A program made the position numbers and the translations under genes. DNA of 64,000 nucleotides from Paenibacillus cellulositrophicus (GTDB lineage: Bacteria; Bacillota; Bacilli; Paenibacillales; Paenibacillaceae), in NCBI RefSeq assembly GCF_009363095.1, contig NZ_CP045295.1, positions 5,175,001 to 5,239,000 of the forward strand, read 5' to 3'. This document shows, piece by piece, positions 18,232 to 25,722 of the stretch. Numbering within the stretch: position 1 is the first letter of the stretch; the number at the start of each line of letters is the position of its first letter. Under the pieces are notes generated by a model. That model saw only the letters and a list, made by a program, of their open reading frames with translations, had not been told where the DNA came from and searched no databases.

Positions 18232-18741
18232 ATGGGAAAAGATAACGGCATTCAGCTCAGCCGCTGGTTTACGACGTCACTCCGGGTACGCTATCAGGAA
18301 AGCGACAAAATGGCTGTCGTCTACCATGCGAATTATTTAAACTGGTTTGAAATCGGCCGGACCGAAATGATCCGCGAATTGGGCATTACTTACCGCAGTA
18401 TGGAGGATGAGGGCTTGTTTCTGCCCGTCACGGAGCTTGACATGAAGTTTGTGCAGCCGGCGCGCTATGACGACATGATTACGATTTTTACGAGAATGAC
18501 GCGGTTCACCAAACTGCGGATTGACTATATCTATGAAATCCGAAGACGATCCGAACAGGAGCAGGCGACGTTTGCCGGCAGCGGGTATAAGATCGGCGAA
18601 GAACTGCCTGGAGAAGTGCTCGTCACGGGTTCGACGCAGCATGTGTGGCTGAACCGGGACTGGCAGCCCGTAAGGCTCGACAAGCACTCGCCTGCGCTGT
18701 ATACGGCCCTGTCCAAGTCGATTACAGGAGGAGAAGCATGA
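18232..18741 (+). CDS. YbgC/4HBT-like hotdog acyl-CoA thioesterase
   Basis: A 169-residue single-hotdog protein. The family motif is clear at residues 19-45: RVRYQESDKMAVVYHANYL then NWFEIGRTEM, where the Asp/Glu and Tyr-His-Ala-Asn region lines the active site of 4-hydroxybenzoyl-CoA-type thioesterases. It probably hydrolyses a short or medium acyl-CoA; the substrate is not predictable. GTGGAGGATG gives the ribosome site, close to the ATG at 18232. Its stop overlaps the fxsA start (ATGA), so the pair is translationally coupled. Confidence 0.85.
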   Translation: MGKDNGIQLSRWFTTSLRVRYQESDKMAVVYHANYLNWFEIGRTEMIRELGITYRSMEDEGLFLPVTELDMKFVQPARYDDMITIFTRMTRFTKLRIDYIYEIRRRSEQEQATFAGSGYKIGEELPGEVLVTGSTQHVWLNRDWQPVRLDKHSPALYTALSKSITGGEA

Positions 18742-19139
18742 CCGCGTTCAGAAAATGGCTGCTGGCCCTGATCATTATCGTTCCGGTGGTCGAAATATTC
18801 GGCTTCGAATGGGTGGCTACCCGGGTAGGAGCGGCCAATACGCTTCTGCTGACCATCGTCACTTCCGGAATCGGCATGCTGATGATGCGCTTTGAGGGGC
18901 GCAAGGTGCTGGAAGATTCGCGGGCCAAAATGAATTCGGGCCAGGTTCCCGGCCGGAGCATGGTGGATGGCTTATGCGTGTTTATCGGAGGGATGCTGCT
19001 TGTCCTTCCTGGCTTTGTAACGGACCTGATCGGGTTTACGATGGTATTTCCGCTGACTCGGCCCTTGTACCGCTATGTCATTTTGAAGTGGATCGAGCGG
19101 AAGATGAAAGACGGAAACATTAAGATTTACCGCCGTTAG
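18738..19139 (+). CDS. fxsA: FxsA family membrane protein
   Basis: A 133-residue protein with three to four hydrophobic segments (WLLALIIIVPVVEIFGFEWV, TLLLTIVTSGIGMLMM, GLCVFIGGMLLVLPGFVTD) and the conserved LPGFVTDLIGF motif of the FxsA family. In E. coli overproduction of FxsA interferes with phage exclusion; its normal role is unclear. AGGAGG lies seven bases upstream of the ATG at 18738, which overlaps the preceding stop codon. Same position as fxsA in the B. subtilis pyk-citZ region. Confidence 0.87.
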   Translation: MTAFRKWLLALIIIVPVVEIFGFEWVATRVGAANTLLLTIVTSGIGMLMMRFEGRKVLEDSRAKMNSGQVPGRSMVDGLCVFIGGMLLVLPGFVTDLIGFTMVFPLTRPLYRYVILKWIERKMKDGNIKIYRR

Positions 19140-19219
19140 CGGAAGGAAGCGTATGCCCGATAAAAAATTGTTTATTCGGCTGATAAAACAATTTGATGTT
19201 TTCTGTCACCGTGTAATTG

Positions 19220-19248
19220 TTCACATAGACGTCAAAATACTTTATGAT
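19220..19248 (+). promoter_or_regulatory. Candidate sigma-A promoter for citZ
   Basis: TTCACA at 19220-19225 and TATGAT at 19243-19248 with a 17-bp spacer. It is about 230 bp upstream of the citZ start, leaving a long leader that contains the cre-like site. Confidence 0.5.
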
Positions 19249-19415
19249 AATATATGGTTCCATTACTTGGCGATTGGTGTCAGGTAGAGTAGCGGACAAC
19301 GGTTTTGCGGGATCCGAACAGGAGAGTACAGCCCGCCCGGTTCCGCGTTAACGGCATTATGGCACGGCCTGTCTGCTGTGGATTGCGTCGATGGACGTTT
19401 TTCTTTTCAGTAAAA

Positions 19416-19429
19416 TGTAACTGTTTTCA
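19416..19429 (+). promoter_or_regulatory. cre-like CcpA site in the citZ leader
   Basis: TGTAACTGTTTTCA fits the cre consensus TGWAANCGNTNWCA with a single mismatch (T for C at position 7). B. subtilis citZ is repressed by CcpA, so the placement is sensible. Confidence 0.55.
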
Positions 19430-19478
19430 CGGTTCATGCATGTTGTTAAAATTCCGTTATACGAAGGAGAGATGTACG

Positions 19479-20594
19479 ATGACAGCTACCAAAGGTCTGG
19501 AAGGAATTGTTGCCGCAGCTTCTTCCATCAGCTCGATTGTCGACGGTGTGCTCACATACCGCGGTTATAACATTGATGACCTGGCAGCGAACGCGAGCTT
19601 CGAAGAAGTGGCTTTCCTGCTCTGGTTCGGAAAACTGCCGAATCAGGACGAATTGAGTCGTCTTCAGCAAGAACTCAGCGACTATGCTGCAATTCCGGAT
19701 GCTTTGATCGAACAAATGAAATTGTACCCTAAAGATATGAGCACGATGGCAGCTCTCCGTTCCGCCGTATCGGCCTTGGCGCTGTACGATGCGGAAGCCG
19801 ACGATATGAGCCGTGAAGCCAATGAGCGCAAGGCGATCCGTCTCCAGGCGCAGCTCCCTACGATTATTGCGGCCATGGCCCGCCTCCGCAAAGGCCAGGA
19901 GCCTGTCGCACCGAAAGCAGGCTTGTCGGTTGCCGAAAACTTCCTGTATATGCTCAGAGGTGACACGCCTGAAGAGACTTCGGTGAAGGCTCTCGACCAG
20001 GCGCTCGTGCTGCATGCCGACCATGAGCTGAACGCTTCGACGTTTGCTGCGCGCGTAACGGTGGCGACGCTTTCGGACATCTACTCCGGCGTTACATCGG
20101 CGATCGGCGCTCTGAAAGGCCCACTGCACGGCGGTGCCAACGAAGCGGTCATGAAGATGCTGAACGAAATCGGAAGCATCGACAAAGTTGAGCCTTACAT
20201 TCAAGAGAAGCTCGACAATAAAGACAAAATTATGGGTTTTGGCCACCGCGTATACAAAAACGGGGATCCCCGCGCCAAGCATCTGCAGAAGATGTCCCGC
20301 GAACTGGGTGAAATGAAAGGGGATACAAGCCTGTACGAAATGTCCGTCAAAGTGGAGGACATCGTGACCGGCCAGAAGGGACTGAAGCCGAATGTGGACT
20401 TCTACTCCGCTTCCGTATATACTCAGCTTGGCATCGAGCAGGAGCTCTTCACGCCGATCTTTGCGATCAGCCGCGTGTCGGGATGGACGGCGCACATTCT
20501 GGAACAATATGAAAACAACCGCATCATCCGTCCGCGTGCCGAATATGTCGGCCAAACGGATCAAAAATATGTTCCGATTGAGCAGCGTTCTTAA
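19479..20594 (+). CDS. citZ: Citrate synthase
   Basis: A 371-residue citrate synthase that condenses oxaloacetate with acetyl-CoA. Visible motifs: LTYRGYNIDDLA near the start, the His region GPLHGGANEAV and MGFGHRVYKNGDPRA (catalytic His residues), and the Asp-containing PNVDFYSASVYTQLG. Length is typical of the short Gram-positive enzymes. The ATG at 19479 has GAAGGAG upstream; the reading frame is open for 58 more codons upstream but without a start context. It heads the citZ-icd-mdh cluster that supplies the oxidative TCA reactions. Confidence 0.95.
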   Translation: MTATKGLEGIVAAASSISSIVDGVLTYRGYNIDDLAANASFEEVAFLLWFGKLPNQDELSRLQQELSDYAAIPDALIEQMKLYPKDMSTMAALRSAVSALALYDAEADDMSREANERKAIRLQAQLPTIIAAMARLRKGQEPVAPKAGLSVAENFLYMLRGDTPEETSVKALDQALVLHADHELNASTFAARVTVATLSDIYSGVTSAIGALKGPLHGGANEAVMKMLNEIGSIDKVEPYIQEKLDNKDKIMGFGHRVYKNGDPRAKHLQKMSRELGEMKGDTSLYEMSVKVEDIVTGQKGLKPNVDFYSASVYTQLGIEQELFTPIFAISRVSGWTAHILEQYENNRIIRPRAEYVGQTDQKYVPIEQRS

Positions 20595-20609
20595 GGTATA
20601 ATAGAAAAA

Positions 20610-20654
20610 GGGGGAACACCGTGAACGATCAACCCGGGCACGGGCGGTTCCCTC
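20610..20654 (+). promoter_or_regulatory. GC-rich hairpin between citZ and icd
   Basis: GGGAACACCGTG at about 20612-20623 can pair with CACGGGCGGTTCCC at about 20639-20652 with an internal bulge. No T-run follows. It could be a processing or stability element in the citZ-icd transcript. A TATAAT sequence at 20597-20602 lies just upstream. Confidence 0.35.
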
Positions 20655-20718
20655 TGGCTTTGTGCTTGTCCCGGCAGAAATCTGATGCCCGACGAAAACT
20701 ATAAGGAGGAATTTATTC

Positions 20719-22011
20719 ATGAAACTCGAGAAATTTGCACTCCCTACCGAAGGTGAAAAGATTGAAATAACGAACGGCAAGCTGCAGGTTCCGAACAATC
20801 CAGTTATTCCGTTCATCGAAGGCGACGGCACCGGCCGCGACATTTGGAGAGCTTCCAAGCGTGTTCTGGATGCGGCTGTTGAGAAAGCTTACAACGGCGA
20901 GAAAAAAATCGCCTGGTATGAAGTATTTGCCGGTGAAAAAGCCTACAATACATACGGGGAGTGGCTGCCGAACGATACACTCGAAGCTATCCGCGAGTAC
21001 ATTGTAGCAATCAAGGGACCTTTGACTACGCCGATCGGCGGCGGTATCCGCTCCCTGAACGTAGCCCTGCGCCAAGAGCTCGATCTGTACGTCTGCCTGC
21101 GTCCTGTGCGCTACTTCAACGGCGTGCCATCTCCGGTTAAGCACCCTGAGCTGGTCGACATGGTCATCTTCCGCGAGAATACGGAAGACATCTATGCAGG
21201 TATCGAGTACAAGGAAGGCTCGGAGGAAGTGAAGAAGGTCATCAAATTCCTCCAGGAAGAAATGGGCGTTAACAAAATCCGTTTCCCTGAAACTTCCGGT
21301 ATCGGAATCAAGCCGGTATCTTCCGAAGGCTCCAAGCGCCTCGTTCGCGCTGCAGTAGAATACGCCATCAAGCATGGCCGTAAGAGCGTGACGCTCGTTC
21401 ACAAAGGCAACATCATGAAATTCACCGAAGGCGCCTTCAAAAACTGGGGTTACGAAGTGGCTGAACAGGAGTTTGGCGATAAAGTGTTCACTTGGGCGCA
21501 ATATGACGTCATCAAGGAAAAAGACGGCGTAGACGCTGCGAATGCCGCCCAAAAAGCCGCTGAAGCCGAAGGCAAAATCATCATCAAGGATGCGATTGCC
21601 GACATCGCTCTCCAGCAGGTGCTGACTCGTCCGACGGACTTCGACGTGATTGCAACCCTGAACCTGAACGGTGACTATCTGTCCGACGCCCTTGCTGCCC
21701 AAATCGGCGGTATTGGTATCGCTCCAGGAGCGAACATCAACTATGTGACAGGACACGCGATCTTTGAAGCAACGCACGGAACAGCTCCGAAATATGCGGA
21801 CAAAGACGTTGTGAACCCGGGTTCGGTCATCCTGTCCGGCGTTATGCTGCTTGAGCACCTGGGATGGAAGGAAGCGGCTGATCTGATCTACAAAGGCATG
21901 GAAACGTCGATTAACAATAAGACGGTAACTTACGATTTCGCCCGTCTGATGGAAGGCGCGACGGAAGTCAAATGCTCCGAGTTTGCTGACGAAGTTATCA
22001 AAAACATGTAG
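20719..22011 (+). CDS. icd: Isocitrate dehydrogenase (NADP-dependent type)
   Basis: A 430-residue enzyme that oxidises isocitrate to 2-oxoglutarate. It shows the substrate region GPLTTPIGGGIRSLNVALRQ, the phosphorylation-loop-like Ser, VIFRENTEDIYAGIEYK, and the C-terminal NVTGHAIFEATHGTAPKYA equivalent (residues about 341-360) with the NADP-specific pattern of bacterial Icd. TAAGGAGG lies nine bases upstream of the ATG. It sits 124 bp after citZ and 15 bp before mdh, so the three genes probably share a transcript. Confidence 0.95.
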   Translation: MKLEKFALPTEGEKIEITNGKLQVPNNPVIPFIEGDGTGRDIWRASKRVLDAAVEKAYNGEKKIAWYEVFAGEKAYNTYGEWLPNDTLEAIREYIVAIKGPLTTPIGGGIRSLNVALRQELDLYVCLRPVRYFNGVPSPVKHPELVDMVIFRENTEDIYAGIEYKEGSEEVKKVIKFLQEEMGVNKIRFPETSGIGIKPVSSEGSKRLVRAAVEYAIKHGRKSVTLVHKGNIMKFTEGAFKNWGYEVAEQEFGDKVFTWAQYDVIKEKDGVDAANAAQKAAEAEGKIIIKDAIADIALQQVLTRPTDFDVIATLNLNGDYLSDALAAQIGGIGIAPGANINYVTGHAIFEATHGTAPKYADKDVVNPGSVILSGVMLLEHLGWKEAADLIYKGMETSINNKTVTYDFARLMEGATEVKCSEFADEVIKNM

Positions 22012-22026
22012 GGGAGAGATCCGATC

Positions 22027-22968
22027 ATGGCCTTGACTCGTAAAAAGATTACCGTTGTGGGTGCCGGTTTTACCGGTGCCACGACGGCGCTGATGCTCGC
22101 GCAAAAGGAACTTGGCAACGTGGTGCTGCTGGATATTCCTCAACTGGAGAACCCAACCAAGGGCAAGGCGCTGGACATGCTGGAAGCGAGTCCTGTTCAA
22201 GGCTTTGACAGTCAGATCATCGGTACCTCGAATTACGATGATGCGGCTGGCTCCGACATCGTGATCATTACGGCCGGCGTTGCCCGCAAGCCGGGCATGA
22301 GCCGTGACGACCTCGTGAACACCAATGCAGGCATCGTTAAATCGGTCTGCGACAACGTAAAACGCGTCGCGCCGGAATCCATCGTGATCATCTTGAGCAA
22401 TCCGGTGGACGCCATGACGCATGTCGCTTACAAGACACTCGGTTTCCCTAAGAACCGCGTGATCGGCCAATCCGGCGTCCTTGATACGGCTCGCTACTGC
22501 ACGTTCATCGCGCAGGAGCTGAACGTCTCCGTCGAGGATGTGCGCGGCTTTGTGCTTGGCGGACATGGCGACGACATGGTGCCTCTCGTGCGGTATTCCA
22601 GCGTCGGCGGTATTCCGATCGACACGCTGATATCGCCGGAGCGCATTCAGGAAATTGTGCAGCGCACCCGCGTCGGCGGCGGCGAAATCGTCAATCTGCT
22701 CGGCAACGGCAGTGCGTATTACGCCCCGGCGGCCTCATTGGTGCAAATGGCGGAAGCCATCCTCAAGGACAAGAAACGAATTATTCCGGTCATCGCGCGC
22801 CTTGACGGCGAATACGGCTACCATGACATTTTCCTAGGCGTACCGACGATTCTAGGCGGCAGCGGCATCGAGAAAGTATTCGAGCTGGAGCTGACGGCCG
22901 AAGAAAAAGCGGCGCTGGATCAATCGGCCGATTCCGTCCGCAATGTCATCGCTGTAGTGAATGTATAA
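22027..22968 (+). CDS. mdh: Malate dehydrogenase
   Basis: A 313-residue NAD-dependent malate dehydrogenase of the lactate-dehydrogenase-like class. The NAD-binding loop VVGAGFTGATTALMLAQ (residues 11-27), catalytic Asp-His pair (GQSGVLDTARYCTF and GGHGDDMVPLVRY) and substrate arginines (AGVARKPGMSRDDLV) are visible; the Arg in ARKPGM favours malate over lactate. GGGGAGAG lies upstream of the ATG, 15 bp after icd. It completes the citZ-icd-mdh cluster, and a terminator follows. Confidence 0.95.
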   Translation: MALTRKKITVVGAGFTGATTALMLAQKELGNVVLLDIPQLENPTKGKALDMLEASPVQGFDSQIIGTSNYDDAAGSDIVIITAGVARKPGMSRDDLVNTNAGIVKSVCDNVKRVAPESIVIILSNPVDAMTHVAYKTLGFPKNRVIGQSGVLDTARYCTFIAQELNVSVEDVRGFVLGGHGDDMVPLVRYSSVGGIPIDTLISPERIQEIVQRTRVGGGEIVNLLGNGSAYYAPAASLVQMAEAILKDKKRIIPVIARLDGEYGYHDIFLGVPTILGGSGIEKVFELELTAEEKAALDQSADSVRNVIAVVNV

Positions 22969-22999
22969 GCGGGACCATTCGTGTCCAAACTTTGAACAA

Positions 23000-23040
23000 G
23001 AAAACCTCTAATGTGTGACAACCATGGAGGTTTTCTTTTC
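23000..23040 (+). terminator. Rho-independent terminator after mdh
   Basis: GAAAACCTC at 23000-23008 pairs with GAGGTTTTC, followed by a short T-rich run. Confidence 0.75.
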
Positions 23041-23103
23041 TTTTCAAAGGTTTATAAGTATAATGAATGTTATGGAAACACAAGCACGCGGGGAGGAAAT
23101 GGA

Positions 23104-23529
23104 ATGACCACTGTGATGTTTTTCGTACATATTTTGGGAGCGCTGGCTCTCGGATTCTATCTGGTTCTGCCATTCGTTGTAGGTAAAGTGGCCGGTTTGT
23201 CACTCCCTGCTCAGGAAGGCAGCGCGGCAGCCATCCGCAGCCTCAATACGTTTGCTCAGGTAGGCCTTGTAATCCAGCTGCTGACAGGCGGCTATCTGAT
23301 GAGCCAAGGCGACTATTCCGTACCGTGGATGATCATTATTGTCATCCTGCTGCTGGCGCTCGGCGCAATCAGCGGAATCATGGGCAAGCCGCTCCGTCTG
23401 GCGATCAAGGGCATTCAGGAAAAAAGGGATATTTCCGTAGAAATGGGAAAAATCCGTACGCTTAGCGCCCTGCTGGCGATCTGCCTGTTGATCATGACCT
23501 TCTTCATGGTCTACAACCACATTATTTAA
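23104..23529 (+). CDS. Four-helix membrane protein of unknown function
   Basis: A 141-residue protein with four hydrophobic segments (about residues 5-26, 50-67, 73-92 and 118-138) and a short amphipathic loop (AIKGIQEKRDISVEMGK) between the last two. GGGGAGGAAATGGA precedes the ATG at 23104, which is preferred over any upstream start. I do not recognise the family; topology resembles small DUF2269-type membrane proteins. It is flanked by terminators and so is probably transcribed alone. Confidence 0.7.
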   Translation: MTTVMFFVHILGALALGFYLVLPFVVGKVAGLSLPAQEGSAAAIRSLNTFAQVGLVIQLLTGGYLMSQGDYSVPWMIIIVILLLALGAISGIMGKPLRLAIKGIQEKRDISVEMGKIRTLSALLAICLLIMTFFMVYNHII

Positions 23530-23552
23530 GCTAGAAGGTATCTATCGTTTGC

Positions 23553-23587
23553 AGATGACTCCGCATTGCGGGGTCATCTTTTTTTTG
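23553..23587 (+). terminator. Rho-independent terminator
   Basis: GATGACTCCGC (23554-23564) pairs with GCGGGGTCATC (23568-23578), ATT loop, followed by nine T residues. Confidence 0.88.
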
Positions 23588-23761
23588 CAATAATGATCCA
23601 TGGGCTGCTTTTTCTTGATGGAGAGCGGTCTTCTTCTGTTTAACTCCGGGAGCGATGTGGTAAGTATCAACGGTAGAGAATAATCCATCCGTCATATGCC
23701 ATCCTAATACGGAATGTGATGGCATGTGCACCGATGAAACCCATCCGTGAAAGGAGAATGA

Positions 23762-24640
23762 ATGATGTCAGGAAATTCGCAATCGCAATCTAAACAAACT
23801 CTGCCTCCTCAGCATCAGAATCATCAGCCGGGGACGGAATCGGAAATGAACCCTCTACCGAAATACGAGCCCAAGGATTACAAAGCCGCGGGCAAGCTGC
23901 AGGGCAAAAAGGCGATCATCACCGGCGGCGACAGTGGAATCGGCCGTGCGGTGGCCGTAGCTTTCGCCAAAGAAGGTGCCGATATCGCGATCGTATACCT
24001 GAATGAGCATGGGGACGCCGAAGAAACGAAGCGCCAGATCGAGCAGGAAGGACGCAAATGCCTGCTGATCCCTGGCGATATCGGAGACGAGTCCTTCTGC
24101 AAAAACGCCGTCAACCAGTCGGTACAGGAGCTGGGCGGACTGGATATTCTAATCAACAACGCGGCGGAGCAGCATCCGCAGCAGAAAATTGAGGACATTA
24201 CGAAGGAGCAGCTCGAAAAGACGTTCCGTACGAACATTTTCGGCATGTTCTTTATGACCAAGATGGCGATGCCGTATCTGAAGAATGGCAGCGCGATCGT
24301 CAACACGGCCTCTATTACGGCCTATAAAGGCAACCCGACGCTGATCGATTACTCCTCGACGAAGGGCGCAATCGTCAGCTTCACGCGCGCGCTGTCCATG
24401 AACGTGGTGGAGAAGGGCATCCGCGTGAACGCGGTCGCTCCGGGGCCGATCTGGACCCCGCTCATTCCGTCCACGTTCGACGCCCAGCAGGTGAGCCAGT
24501 TTGGCGCATCGCAGCCGATGAAGCGTCCGGGTCAGCCGGAAGAGCTGGCGCCGGCCTATGTCTATCTGGCGTCGGATGACTCGTCCTATGTCAGCGGACA
24601 GGTGATCCACGTGAACGGCGGCGAAGTCGTAAACGGCTAA
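23762..24640 (+). CDS. Short-chain dehydrogenase/reductase, general-stress type
   Basis: A 292-residue SDR with the long Gln/His-rich N-terminal extension (about 40 residues, NSQSQSKQTLPPQHQNHQPG) seen in the YhdF/YhxC stress group of spore formers. The Rossmann motif is TGGDSGIGRA (about residues 54-63), the active site is S-(x)12-YSSTK, and the NNAA motif is present. It would reduce or oxidise an alcohol or carbonyl with NAD(P); the substrate is unknown. AAAGGAGAA precedes ATGATG, so the start may be 23762 or 23765. It ends at a strong shared terminator. Confidence 0.87.
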   Translation: MMSGNSQSQSKQTLPPQHQNHQPGTESEMNPLPKYEPKDYKAAGKLQGKKAIITGGDSGIGRAVAVAFAKEGADIAIVYLNEHGDAEETKRQIEQEGRKCLLIPGDIGDESFCKNAVNQSVQELGGLDILINNAAEQHPQQKIEDITKEQLEKTFRTNIFGMFFMTKMAMPYLKNGSAIVNTASITAYKGNPTLIDYSSTKGAIVSFTRALSMNVVEKGIRVNAVAPGPIWTPLIPSTFDAQQVSQFGASQPMKRPGQPEELAPAYVYLASDDSSYVSGQVIHVNGGEVVNG

Positions 24641-24751
24641 GCCGAGCGGAACGTTAAAAAAGGGCAGCGATGCCTTGTAACGTCTGGCAGCCGCAGCCCA
24701 TATTTGGATCGGTTGTTATCCATAGGGATGGACTTCAAGCATCCCTTGAAT

Positions 24752-24795
24752 AAAAGGTTGTACCCGGAAGAAGGAACCCGGGTACAACCTTTTTT
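24752..24795. terminator. Strong bidirectional terminator between SDR and yfbR-like gene
   Basis: AAAAGGTTGTACCCGG at 24752-24767 pairs with CCGGGTACAACCTTTT, flanked by A-run and T-run, so it serves both converging transcripts. Confidence 0.88.
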
Positions 24796-24818
24796 GGTGG
24801 TGGCGTCAGAGGGCTGCT

Positions 24819-25478
24819 TCATTCCGGATTGCTACCGTGATTTCCAGCGTCGGCAGTGTCAGCTGGATTACTGCCGACTTCATCGTCGGCGGACAGCTCA
24901 TCCAGCGACATTTCGAAGCTCGGCGCCATATTTTCCAGGAAATAATCCGCCTCGGCGAGCTTCATCTGGCGGATCTTCGCCAGTGTCTGCTCCTTGGCGG
25001 CGGCGAATTCCCGGTTGCCTGCGGCAACCTCGCGCGTGCACTTCAGGTACGCGTCCAGCCGGTCGGCGGCTTTGACATAGAGCAGCAGCTCGGACTCCTG
25101 TTCATCCACCTTATCCGGATGAAGGAGGGGGCCGTAAACCGCCTGCAGCTCCGGAGGTACCATGCCGGCGAGGCGCTCCGCGGCGATCTGCTCCATTTCG
25201 CGAAAGCTTCCGAGGAGCCGCGGGTTGTTATGCTTCACCGGCGTGGCGATGTCGCCGGTGAACACCTCCGCCGCGTCGTGAAACAAGGCGAGGGACGCGG
25301 CACGGTCCGCGTTGAGCCGGCGCCCGAAGAAGACGTTGCCGATATGGCAGAGCATATGTGCGAGCAGAGCGACGTGATACGAGTGCTCCGCCACGTTTTC
25401 CGGCGAGGTGCTGCGCATCAGGCTCCAGCGCTGGATATACTGCAGACGGTACATGTACGCGGAAAAATGATAGTTCAA
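24819..25478 (-). CDS. yfbR: YfbR-like HD-domain 5'-nucleotidase
   Basis: A 219-residue HD-domain protein. The metal ligands of the family are visible: R17-W (QRWSLMRSTSPENVAEHSYH, with H at the end), LFHDAAEVFTGDIATPVK (the HD pair) and VKAADRLDAYLKC. E. coli YfbR removes phosphate from deoxyribonucleoside 5'-monophosphates. The start is a TTG at 25478 with AAAGGAGAA seven bases upstream. The C-terminal 20 residues are low-complexity and poorly conserved. It is divergent from phoR. Confidence 0.8.
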   Translation of the reverse strand: MNYHFSAYMYRLQYIQRWSLMRSTSPENVAEHSYHVALLAHMLCHIGNVFFGRRLNADRAASLALFHDAAEVFTGDIATPVKHNNPRLLGSFREMEQIAAERLAGMVPPELQAVYGPLLHPDKVDEQESELLLYVKAADRLDAYLKCTREVAAGNREFAAAKEQTLAKIRQMKLAEADYFLENMAPSFEMSLDELSADDEVGSNPADTADAGNHGSNPE

Positions 25479-25722
25479 CGTTCGGTTCTCCTTTCGAAGC
25501 TGGATAGATTGAACTCAAGATTTGCATTAGACTTCCTGTTGTAAAGGCCCAGCAGAGGCCTATAATTTCATTTCTTTTGTTCATCCTATCTGGATAATCC
25601 TATTATATCCGGGAAGAGGCACCCCGGAACAGGGCTGTCCATTTTCCACTGGTCAAAGGGCCGGATTCACGTTAGGATTAGGAATAGAAAAAGAGGAAAC
25701 TTGAGGATAAAGGAAGGGACCC

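Larger units (their letters stand above)
19140..19478 (+). promoter_or_regulatory. fxsA-citZ intergenic control region
   Basis: This 339-bp gap contains no gene that I can support. It holds an AT-rich imperfect inverted repeat at about 19165-19195 (AAATTGTTTAT and ATAAAACAATTT, possibly a weak terminator or operator), a sigma-A promoter at 19220-19248 and a CcpA-type site at 19416-19429. ATAA and TTAT half-sites at 19160-19175 recall CcpC boxes but the spacing is 8, not the usual 7. Confidence 0.5.

Noticed and set aside
20713..22566. 617-codon open frame opposite icd and mdh
   Set aside because: Crosses two well-supported genes in antisense; no start context and no motif.
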